Of a DNA stretch of 14,857 nucleotides, positions 1 through 5,500 are shown piece by piece (the first letter of the stretch is position 1; every line of letters begins with the position of its first letter). Location: assembly GCA_027322565.1 (NCBI GenBank), contig DAHVRG010000200.1:1-14857 (forward strand), read 5' to 3'. The position numbers and the translations under genes were made by a program. Source of the DNA: Georgenia sp. (GTDB lineage: Bacteria; Actinomycetota; Actinomycetes; Actinomycetales; Actinomycetaceae). The notes beneath the pieces are model-generated. The model was not told the DNA's origin and ran no database searches. It worked only from the letters and a program-made list of their open reading frames with translations.

Positions 1-618
1 GTCGACGACCTCGACAAGAACCGCTTCACCATCTTCCGCTCCCTGACCCTGCTGCGGCAGCTCGCCCTCGCACCGGCGCTGGTGGACGAGGAGTACGCGG
101 GCGTGGGGTCGAGCAAGGCCGAGGCGTTCCTCGAGCTGCTCGGCGAGGTCGTCGCCGAGGGGCACCGGGCTCTCGTCTTCAGCCAGTTCCCCGGCTACCT
201 CGGGCTCGTGCGCGACCGCCTCGAGCAGCAGGGCGTCGACTACTGCTACCTCGACGGCACCACGACCAACCGCGCCGCGCGGATCCGGGAGTTCAAGGAG
301 GGGCACGCCCCGGTGTTCCTCATCAGCCTCAAGGCGGGCGGCTTCGGCCTCAACCTCACCGAGGCCGACTACTGCTTCATGCTCGACCCGTGGTGGAACC
401 CGGCGGTGGAGAACCAGGCGATCGACCGCACCCACCGCATCGGCCAGTCGCGCACCGTCATGGTCTACCGACTCGTCGCGGAGGGCACGATCGAGGAGAA
501 GGTCATGGCGCTGGCCGAGCGCAAACGAGAGCTCTTCGACCGGGTGCTCGCGGGCGGCACCGCGAGCGCGAGCACGCCGCTGACCGCGCAGGACATCCGC
601 GAGCTGCTCGACGGCTGA
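1..618 (+). CDS. SNF2-family DEAD/DEAH-box helicase, C-terminal part (5' truncated by window)
   Basis: The reading frame is open from base 1, so the gene begins upstream and only the last 205 residues are visible. They form the second RecA-like lobe of a Swi2/Snf2 ATPase: motif IV (LVFSQF, about residues 57-62), motif V (ISLKAGGFGLNLTEADY, about 108-124) and motif VI (ENQAIDRTHRIGQ, about 136-148), followed by the usual VYRLVAEGTIEEKV segment. The two arginines of motif VI are the expected ATP-hydrolysis arginines. Bacterial members (RapA/HepA-like or SWIM-linked helicases) translocate on DNA and remodel protein-nucleic acid complexes; which subgroup this is depends on the missing N-terminus. 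It ends with TGA at 616-618. A possible terminator hairpin lies 70 bp downstream. Confidence 0.93.
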   Translation, partial: VDDLDKNRFTIFRSLTLLRQLALAPALVDEEYAGVGSSKAEAFLELLGEVVAEGHRALVFSQFPGYLGLVRDRLEQQGVDYCYLDGTTTNRAARIREFKEGHAPVFLISLKAGGFGLNLTEADYCFMLDPWWNPAVENQAIDRTHRIGQSRTVMVYRLVAEGTIEEKVMALAERKRELFDRVLAGGTASASTPLTAQDIRELLDG

Positions 619-687
619 GATCAGCCCGAAGGACCATTGCCGCGAACCGCCATCGTCGCGAGACTGAGGTCGTCGGGGCGGCGACGG

Positions 688-707
688 CGAGGACGCAGCG
701 GTCCTCG
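688..707 (+). terminator. Hairpin downstream of the helicase, possible terminator
   Basis: A perfect 7-bp inverted repeat (CGAGGAC at 688-694, GTCCTCG at 701-707) encloses a 6-nt loop. It lies between the helicase stop and the lipoprotein ribosome binding site. There is no U-tract, as is common in high-GC actinobacteria, so it could equally be an operator or a structured leader. Confidence 0.3.
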
Positions 708-731
708 TCCGGCACTCCTGGGAGCCCCACG

Positions 732-1247
732 ATGGATCACGAGGTCACGGCCCGGACGGCCGCGCGCCGCCACGCGCCCGCCCCACCCCGGCGCACGTCC
801 CGTCCGCTCCGGGCCGTGCTCTGCGTGGCGGTCCTGGTGACGGGCTGCAGCGCGCCGCCGGTCGAGGACCTGCCGGGAGCACACACGCCCTCTCCGGCGC
901 CCGCCCCGCGGGCGACGGCGGCGCCCGCGTCGCCCGCCTCCGACGCCGGGAGGTCGACCTCGGCTCACGACCGCGCGGCGACCATCGCACAGATCTGTGC
1001 GGAGACGGAGCTGCTCCACGGCTGGGTCGGCGGCGGCGCCGCCGACTCCCAGATCGGTACCTCGGTGGACAAGATCTCGGCGTTCAACCTCCACGCACCC
1101 GGCACCGACGGCCTGTACTACGCCGCGGAGGTCCTCGCCGAGGCGTGGCGCACCCACGTGGAGGCGCGGGACACCGAGCTCGACGACGGGGGCCAGGCCT
1201 TTCTCCACGCCGTCGAGGCGCTCCGCACGCAGTGCACCCTGGGCTGA
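732..1247 (+). CDS. Small secreted lipoprotein of unknown function
   Basis: A 171-residue protein. The ATG at 732 is supported by a GGGAG ribosome binding site ending 7 nt upstream. The N-terminus is long and arginine-rich, followed by a hydrophobic stretch (about residues 26-37) and a lipobox VTGC, making Cys39 the lipidated residue after signal peptidase II cleavage. Residues about 42-75 are an Ala/Pro/Ser-rich low-complexity tether. The folded part (about 79-171) is helical in character and contains only two cysteines, C89 and C168, near its two ends, which could pair as a disulfide outside the cell. I recognise no family. It is convergent with the sigma factor gene, with 23 bp between the stops, and has no obvious functional partner. 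Confidence 0.75.
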   Translation: MDHEVTARTAARRHAPAPPRRTSRPLRAVLCVAVLVTGCSAPPVEDLPGAHTPSPAPAPRATAAPASPASDAGRSTSAHDRAATIAQICAETELLHGWVGGGAADSQIGTSVDKISAFNLHAPGTDGLYYAAEVLAEAWRTHVEARDTELDDGGQAFLHAVEALRTQCTLG

Positions 1248-1266
1248 CGGCCCGGACGGGGGGCCG
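1248..1266. terminator. Hairpin between convergent lipoprotein and sigma factor genes
   Basis: CGGCCC (1248-1253) and GGGCCG (1261-1266) form a perfect 6-bp stem with a 7-nt loop in the 23-bp gap between two convergent stop codons. The position suits a bidirectional terminator, but there is no T-tract. Confidence 0.4.
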
Positions 1267-1270
1267 CCGG

Positions 1271-2128
1271 TCAGCCGGCCGGGTCGAGGCCTGCGAGTCG
1301 GGCCGGGTCGGCGAGCACGTCGAGGGCGGTGATCCGGCCGTCGGTGATCTCGAAGGCCATGAGCGAGAGCACCCGTCCGTCGCGCACGGCCATGACCCCG
1401 GGGCGGCCGTCGACGAGCACGGGCACGGAGCCGGCGGCGACCCGGGCGAAGGTGGCGGCACGGTCGGCGAGCGCCCGTGCACCGGCGACCACCTCACCGC
1501 CGCGGGACCCGTAGTCGGCCCGCAGCACAACGTCCTCGTCGAGCAGCGCGAGGAGGTCACCGAGGTCCCCGCGCTGGACGGCGAGCAGCCATGCCTCGAC
1601 CACCTGCCGGGCCCGCCGCCGGTCCTGGGAGGTGGGCGCGGGCGCGCCGCGGACCTTCCGCCGTCCCCGCGAGGCGAGCTGGCGGGCCGCGGCGGCCGAT
1701 CTGCCGAGCACACCGGCGATCTCGTCGAAAGGGCGGCCGAAGACGTCGTGGAGCACGAAGGCGAGCCGCTCGGCCGGGTTCAGCCGGTCGAGCACGACGA
1801 GGAGGGCCGCGCCCACCGCGTCGCGCTCGGCGACCTCCCGCTCGGGCTGGCCCTCCCGGCTCACCGGCTCCTCCCACGGCTGCACCTGCCACGGGCGCTC
1901 CCACCGCCTGGGCGCGCTGCGCAGGACGTGGAGGGCGATCCGCGAGACCACGGTGGTGAGCCAGGCGTCGAGGTTGTCGATGGCAGCCACATCGGTCCGC
2001 TCGAGCCGCAGCCACGCCTCCTGGACGACGTCCTCCGCCTGCTCCGCGCCGACGAGCCGGTGCGCGATCGCGCCGAGCCGTCCACGCTGGGCCTCGAACC
2101 TGGCTGCCAGCCGGTCCCGGTCGGTCAT
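1271..2128 (-). CDS. ECF41-type extracytoplasmic-function sigma factor with fused SnoaL-like domain
   Basis: A 285-residue sigma factor: region 2 (about 10-75, with AEDVVQEAWLRL and NLDAWLTTVVSRIALHVLR), a linker, region 4 helix-turn-helix (about 105-160, FDEIAGVLGRSAAAARQLASRGRRKV), then an NTF2/SnoaL-like C-terminal domain (about 171-275). ECF41 proteins use this fused domain as a built-in regulator in place of an anti-sigma factor. Degenerate versions of the three ECF41 signature motifs are visible: WEEP (85-88) for WLPEP, the DYGSRGGEV segment (205-213) for DGGGR, and ADPARL (273-278) for NPDKL. The ATG at 2128 is preferred over an in-frame GTG at 2134 because GGGGAG sits 8 nt before the ATG but only 2 nt before the GTG. 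The partner epimerase gene is divergent, and both share a matched promoter region. Confidence 0.9.
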   Translation of the reverse strand: MTDRDRLAARFEAQRGRLGAIAHRLVGAEQAEDVVQEAWLRLERTDVAAIDNLDAWLTTVVSRIALHVLRSAPRRWERPWQVQPWEEPVSREGQPEREVAERDAVGAALLVVLDRLNPAERLAFVLHDVFGRPFDEIAGVLGRSAAAARQLASRGRRKVRGAPAPTSQDRRRARQVVEAWLLAVQRGDLGDLLALLDEDVVLRADYGSRGGEVVAGARALADRAATFARVAAGSVPVLVDGRPGVMAVRDGRVLSLMAFEITDGRITALDVLADPARLAGLDPAG

Positions 2129-2177
2129 CGGCACACTCCCCTCGGTCGTCGACCCGCCGCAGCGGTCACACCGGGAC

Positions 2178-2204
2178 GACGACGGCGCCGGCCCGAGTGT
2201 GACG
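2178..2204 (-). promoter_or_regulatory. ECF41-type promoter for the sigma factor gene (autoregulation)
   Basis: Read on the minus strand, CGTCACA (2204 to 2198) is one mismatch from the ECF41 -35 consensus TGTCACA and is followed after exactly 16 nt by CGTC (2181 to 2178), the ECF41 -10 element. Overlapping CGTC copies give alternative 13- and 19-nt spacings. It lies 50-76 bp upstream of the sigma factor ATG. The motif is known for the family; its use here is inferred. Confidence 0.6.
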
Positions 2205-2207
2205 TCC

Positions 2208-2234
2208 TGTCACATCCGGTACCCCGACGTCGTC
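2208..2234 (+). promoter_or_regulatory. ECF41-type promoter for the epimerase/SDR gene
   Basis: TGTCACA (2208-2214) is an exact match to the -35 element described for ECF41 sigma factors. CGTC follows after 13 nt (2228-2231) and again after 16 nt (2231-2234). The 16-nt spacing is mirrored by the minus-strand promoter of the sigma factor gene. The epimerase start lies 63 bp downstream. Confidence 0.75.
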
Positions 2235-2297
2235 GACCCTGGCGACACCCGGTGGGCGTACCCGTACCCGCCGGCCGACACGCGAAGGAGAACCGAC

Positions 2298-3081
2298 ATG
2301 CGTCCCACCATCCTCGTCACCGGCGGCACCGGCACCCTGGGCCGGCAGCTCGTCCCACTGCTCACCGCGACCGGTCGCCCCGTCCGGGTCCTCAGCCGCC
2401 GGCCGCACGAGCCGGCGGGCGGCGTCGAGTACGTCGTCGGGGACCTCCTGCGGGACGACGGGACGGACGCCGCCGTCGATGGCGCAGGCACCGTCGTCCA
2501 CCTCGCGGGCAGCCGCACCGGGCGACGACCGGGCCACCGCCGCACTCGTCCGTGCGGCGGCGCACGCGGGGGTCGAGCACCTCGTCCTCATCTCGGTGAT
2601 CGGCGCCGACCGCGTCCCGCTCGGGTACTTCCGCACCAAGCGACGTGCCGAGGAGGCGGTGGAGTCCTCGGGCCTGCCGTGGACGACGCTGCGCGCGGCA
2701 CAGTTCCACAGCCTCGTGCTCACCGCCGTGCGATCCATGGCCCGGCTCCCCGTCGTCCCCGCTCCCGGCGGGCTGCGCTTCCAGCCGGTCGACCCGCGGG
2801 ACGTCGCCACCCGGCTCCTCGAGCTCACCCTCGGTGGTCCCTCCGGCCGCGTGGCCGACCTCGCAGGCCCGGGGGTGTACCGCCTGGACGAGCTCGTGCG
2901 CAGCTACCTCGCGGCACAGGGCCGGCGCCGGCCGTTCGTCCCGGTGCGGGTCCCGGGCCGTGCGGGTGCCGCGTACCGCGCGGGTGACAACCTCGCGCTC
3001 GACACCGCGGACCTCGGCCGGCGCACCTGGGAGGCCTACCTCGCCGAGCAGCTCGCCGCCACGGCCGCGCAGCCGGCCTGA
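2298..3081 (+). pseudogene. NAD(P)-binding epimerase/SDR-like protein of the ECF41 'COE' partner group, apparently frameshifted
   Basis: The ATG at 2298 follows a strong GAAGGAG site (2284-2290). The first about 74 residues are an NAD(P)-binding Rossmann start (TILVTGGTGTLGRQLVPLL, then VEYVVGDL and VVHLAG). Family sense then continues only in the +1 frame from about 2523 (GDDRATAALVRAAAHAGVEHLVLISVIGADRV, later PWTTLRAAQFHSLVL and FQPVDPRDVA) to the TGA at 3079-3081. Removing one G from the GGG at 2520-2522 restores a continuous protein of about 260 residues, the usual size of these NmrA/SDR-like proteins. Genes of this kind (carboxymuconolactone decarboxylase, oxidoreductase or epimerase) typically sit next to ECF41 sigma factors and are their targets. 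As written, translation would run out of frame to 2987 into an Arg/Pro-rich tail. Sequencing error, a recent mutation or +1 recoding are all possible. Confidence 0.8.
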
Positions 3082-3122
3082 GCACCGGCGCACGGTGCCT
3101 CGCGGCCCGCCGTCAGCGAGGC
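3082..3122. terminator. Double hairpin between convergent epimerase and HIT genes
   Basis: Immediately after the epimerase stop, GCACCG (3082-3087) and CGGTGC (3093-3098) form a perfect 6-bp stem with a 5-nt loop. A second 7-bp repeat, GCCTCGC (3097-3103) and GCGAGGC (3116-3122), overlaps it, so the two hairpins are nearly exclusive. The HIT gene stop lies 10 bp further on. This is a good bidirectional terminator candidate, without a T-tract. Confidence 0.55.
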
Positions 3123-3131
3123 GGGGCGCCG

Positions 3132-3581
3132 TCAGCCGAGCCGGGGCGAGTCGAGCGCGGCGGGCACGTGCGCGCCGTGCCCGGCGTCCCGGAGCGCCGC
3201 GCGCACCCGCTCGGCGGCGGCGTCGAGCTCCTCGGCGGGGACGTCGTGGCGGGCGTTGTCGAAGCGCAGCGCGGCCTCGTCCCACGCGGGCAGCACGTGG
3301 ATGTGGAGGTGGGGGACCTCGAAACCGGCCACGAGGACCGCCGCCCGTGGTGCGTCCCACACCGCGCGCTGGGCCTGGCCGACCTTCTTCGCCACGGCGA
3401 CGAGGTGCGCGAGGAGGTCGTCCGACGCGTCGGTGAACTGGTCGACCTCCTCCCGCGGCACCACGAGCATGTGGCCGTCGGTGATGGGCGCGATCGTGGC
3501 GAAGACGACGCACACGTCGTCGGCCCAGACGAACCGGCCCGGGATCTCACCGGCGATGATCTTGCTGAACACGGTGGCCAT
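3132..3581 (-). CDS. HIT-domain nucleotide hydrolase/transferase
   Basis: A 149-residue protein beginning with the typical HIT opening (ATVFSKIIAGEIPGRFVWADD), followed by TDGHMLVVPREEV (about 34-46) and the catalytic histidine triad PHLHIHVLP with His91, His93 and His95. HIT proteins hydrolyse or transfer nucleotidyl groups from substrates such as adenosine phosphoramidates, dinucleoside polyphosphates or nucleotidyl-sulfates through a nucleotidyl-histidine intermediate in the cytoplasm. The exact substrate cannot be read from sequence. There is no clear Shine-Dalgarno before the ATG, but TACGCT (3593 to 3588) lies 6 nt upstream, which would suit a leaderless transcript. The gene diverges from the MarR gene with a 45-bp gap, so the regulator may control it. 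Confidence 0.92.
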   Translation of the reverse strand: MATVFSKIIAGEIPGRFVWADDVCVVFATIAPITDGHMLVVPREEVDQFTDASDDLLAHLVAVAKKVGQAQRAVWDAPRAAVLVAGFEVPHLHIHVLPAWDEAALRFDNARHDVPAEELDAAAERVRAALRDAGHGAHVPAALDSPRLG

Positions 3582-3626
3582 GGGACCAGCGTATCCGTGG
3601 CACGATCACCCGGGAGGAGGCGTGAC

Positions 3627-4091
3627 GTGACAGCAGAGGACCAACCCGGGGTGTCCACCCGGCTCGCCGCCGAGGCGTGGGAGGAGCTCTTCCGTGCCCA
3701 GGTCACGCTCATGCGGCGGTTCGAGGCCGGCGACGACTTCGCCCCGCTCACCTCCCGCGAGTACGACGTGCTCTTCCAGCTCAGCCGCGGCGAGGACGGT
3801 GCCATGCGGATGCGGGACCTCACCGAGCTCATCCTCCTGTCCCAGCCCAGCCTGAGCCGGATGGTCGACCGGCTCTCCGCGCGGGGGCTCGTCGAGCGGC
3901 GCGCGGCGCCGGACGACGGACGCGGCGTCGTCGTCGCGCTCACCGAGGAGGGCGCGGCCCTCCAGCGGCAGATCGGGCGGAACCACGTGCGCTCGATCCG
4001 CCGCTACGTCGGCGGGGCGCTGGACGAGGAGGAGCTGCACACCCTGCGGCGGCTCACCCACAAGCTGCGCACCGCGCAGCCGGAACTGTGA
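3627..4091 (+). CDS. MarR-family winged-helix transcriptional regulator
   Basis: A 154-residue protein starting at a GTG 6 nt after a strong GGGAGGAGG site (3612-3620). It shows the MarR layout: an N-terminal dimerisation helix (about 10-35), LTSREYDVLFQLSR (41-54), the HTH with recognition helix SQPSLSRMVDRLSARGLV (72-89), and the wing with the DDGRGVVVALTEEG signature (96-109), then a C-terminal dimerisation helix. MarR proteins are dimeric repressors released by small phenolic or oxidising ligands and commonly act on a divergent neighbour; here that neighbour is the HIT gene. I did not find a convincing palindromic operator in the 45-bp gap. The stop is only 3 bp from the stop of the convergent MntR-like gene. 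Confidence 0.9.
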   Translation: MTAEDQPGVSTRLAAEAWEELFRAQVTLMRRFEAGDDFAPLTSREYDVLFQLSRGEDGAMRMRDLTELILLSQPSLSRMVDRLSARGLVERRAAPDDGRGVVVALTEEGAALQRQIGRNHVRSIRRYVGGALDEEELHTLRRLTHKLRTAQPEL

Positions 4092-4094
4092 CGC

Positions 4095-4796
4095 TCAGCG
4101 CGTCACCCACACCGCCGCCACCGCCGGGTCGCCCAGCTCGACCTCCTGCCCCTGCGACTCCCCCGGCTGGGTCACGGTGAACAGCGTCGTCCCGACGTAG
4201 GGCCGGGTCTCGACGACGGTCACCTCCGCGTCCAGCCGCACGCCGACGTCGCCGAGGTGCCGCAGCACCTGGGGCTCGGCGTCGGAGATACGCACGACGC
4301 GCCCGCCCTCGCCGGCGGGAGTCTCGGCCAACGGCCGGGCCTGCGGCACCGAGACCTCCCCGTCGCCGCTCGGGATCGGGTCCCCGTGCGGGTCCCGGAC
4401 GGGGTGGCCGAGGAGCGCGTCGACCCGCTCGATGAGGAGGTCGGAGACGGCGTGCTCGAGCACCTCGGCCTCGTCGTGGACCTCGTCCCACGCGTAGCCC
4501 AGGTGCTCCACGAGGAGGGTCTCGATGAGCCGGTGGCGACGCACCATCTTCAGCGCCGCCCGCCGGCCGGGGCCGGTGAGCGAGATGCCGCCGTACCGCT
4601 CGTGGTGGACGAGCCCCTCCTCGGCAAGCCGCCGGACGGTCTCCGAGGCGGTCGACGCGGACACCCCCATGCGGCTCGCGAGCGCGCTCACGCTCATCGC
4701 CGGCCCACCCCACTCCACCGCGGAGTAGATGGCCTTGAGGTAGTCCTGGGTGACGTTCGAGGTGGGCAGCACGGTGCCGCCGTCACGTGTACTCAC
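4095..4796 (-). CDS. DtxR-family metalloregulator, MntR-like (manganese type by its ligands)
   Basis: A 233-residue protein with the three-domain DtxR/IdeR layout: winged HTH (about 15-75, TQDYLKAIYSAVEWGG, then MSVSALASRMGVSASTASETVRRLAEEGLV), metal-binding/dimerisation domain (about 80-145) and a C-terminal FeoA/SH3-like domain (about 157-233). The primary metal site reads H107...E111-x-x-E114-H115. Iron-sensing DtxR/IdeR has Cys at the position of E111, while manganese-sensing MntR has Glu. Asp18 replaces DtxR Met10, as in MntR, although MntR Glu11 is Lys21 here. His88 and Glu92 match the ancillary site. The GTG start overlaps the VKOR stop by 4 nt (GTGA), implying translational coupling; an in-frame GTG at the ninth codon is an alternative. 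It probably represses Mn/Fe uptake genes elsewhere when metal is replete. Confidence 0.88.
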   Translation of the reverse strand: MSTRDGGTVLPTSNVTQDYLKAIYSAVEWGGPAMSVSALASRMGVSASTASETVRRLAEEGLVHHERYGGISLTGPGRRAALKMVRRHRLIETLLVEHLGYAWDEVHDEAEVLEHAVSDLLIERVDALLGHPVRDPHGDPIPSGDGEVSVPQARPLAETPAGEGGRVVRISDAEPQVLRHLGDVGVRLDAEVTVVETRPYVGTTLFTVTQPGESQGQEVELGDPAVAAVWVTR

Positions 4797-5500
4797 AGAA
4801 TCAGCATCCACTGGTCCCAGAAGACGAACCCGATGAGGAAGAGGACGACCGCGTACCACACGACGATGACGAGGGCGCGGTCCTGGACGAGGAACCGCCG
4901 CAGCCCCTCCGGCGCGGGCACGTGCCGTCCCTGCAGCCCGCGGGCGAGGACGTTGACCACGATGGGGATGGTCACCGCCCAGACGACGAGGCAGTAGGGG
5001 CACAGGCCGCGGAGGTTGACGAAGGCCTGGTACTGGAACCACGTGATGGAGGCCGCGGCGAGCACCGAGCCGACCATGAGGAGCACCCAGTAGAACCGCG
5101 GGAGCCGGCCGCCGCCGAGGAGCGCGAGCCCGCTTGCCGTGACGATGCTGAAGGCGATGGTGCCGAGCAGCGCGTTGGGCACCCCGAGTGCAGCGGACTG
5201 CCAGCTGAGGACGAACTTGCCGCAGCCGATGAGCGGGTTGAGGTCGCAGCCGAGCGCCGCGTCCGGGTCCCGGAGCAGGGTCTGCTGGGAGAGCACGAGC
5301 ATGACCGCGGCCCACGTCCCGAGCGCCCCGCCGACGGTGAGCAGCCATCCGAGGCCGCGGGGGGCGCCACCGGCGAGCTGGTGCTCCGTGGGTCGCGCGG
5401 GGTCGAGCTCGGCCAGCGCCCGCTCCTCGGCGAGGAGCTCCTCCTCGGTGAGCACGTCGTCGCTGCCCGTCGCCTCCCCCGCCCGCGGGTGCTGGCTCAT
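4793..5500 (-). CDS. Vitamin K epoxide reductase (VKOR) family thiol oxidoreductase
   Basis: A 235-residue membrane protein. After a soluble acidic N-terminus (1-50) come about five membrane segments (roughly 52-70, 107-128, 135-155, 168-188 and 207-226). The two cysteine pairs of VKOR are present: the loop pair C85 and C93 (GCDLNPLIGC) and the quinone-side pair CPYC (C167, C170), together with the GVPNALLG segment typical of bacterial VKOR. In actinobacteria VKOR replaces DsbB, passing electrons from a DsbA-like thioredoxin to quinone so that exported proteins gain disulfides. A GGAG site lies about 8 nt before the ATG. The ATG overlaps the stop of the upstream phosphoesterase (ATGA) and the gene's own stop overlaps the MntR-like start (GTGA). 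No DsbA-like partner is in the window. Confidence 0.93.
   Translation of the reverse strand: MSQHPRAGEATGSDDVLTEEELLAEERALAELDPARPTEHQLAGGAPRGLGWLLTVGGALGTWAAVMLVLSQQTLLRDPDAALGCDLNPLIGCGKFVLSWQSAALGVPNALLGTIAFSIVTASGLALLGGGRLPRFYWVLLMVGSVLAAASITWFQYQAFVNLRGLCPYCLVVWAVTIPIVVNVLARGLQGRHVPAPEGLRRFLVQDRALVIVVWYAVVLFLIGFVFWDQWMLIL

Noticed and set aside
2132..2134. GTG at 2134 as the sigma factor start.
   Set aside because: The ribosome binding site would be only 2 nt away; the ATG at 2128 has an 8-nt spacing.
1145..2599. Long plus-strand open frame (about 484 codons) antisense to the sigma factor and running into the epimerase gene.
   Set aside because: Composition is Arg/Gly/Pro/His-rich without domain character, and it overlaps a clear sigma factor gene; typical antisense shadow in GC-rich DNA.
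3582..3626. MarR operator in the HIT/MarR gap.
   Set aside because: Only 4-bp TCAC/GTGA arms around a long spacer could be found, too weak to support a site.
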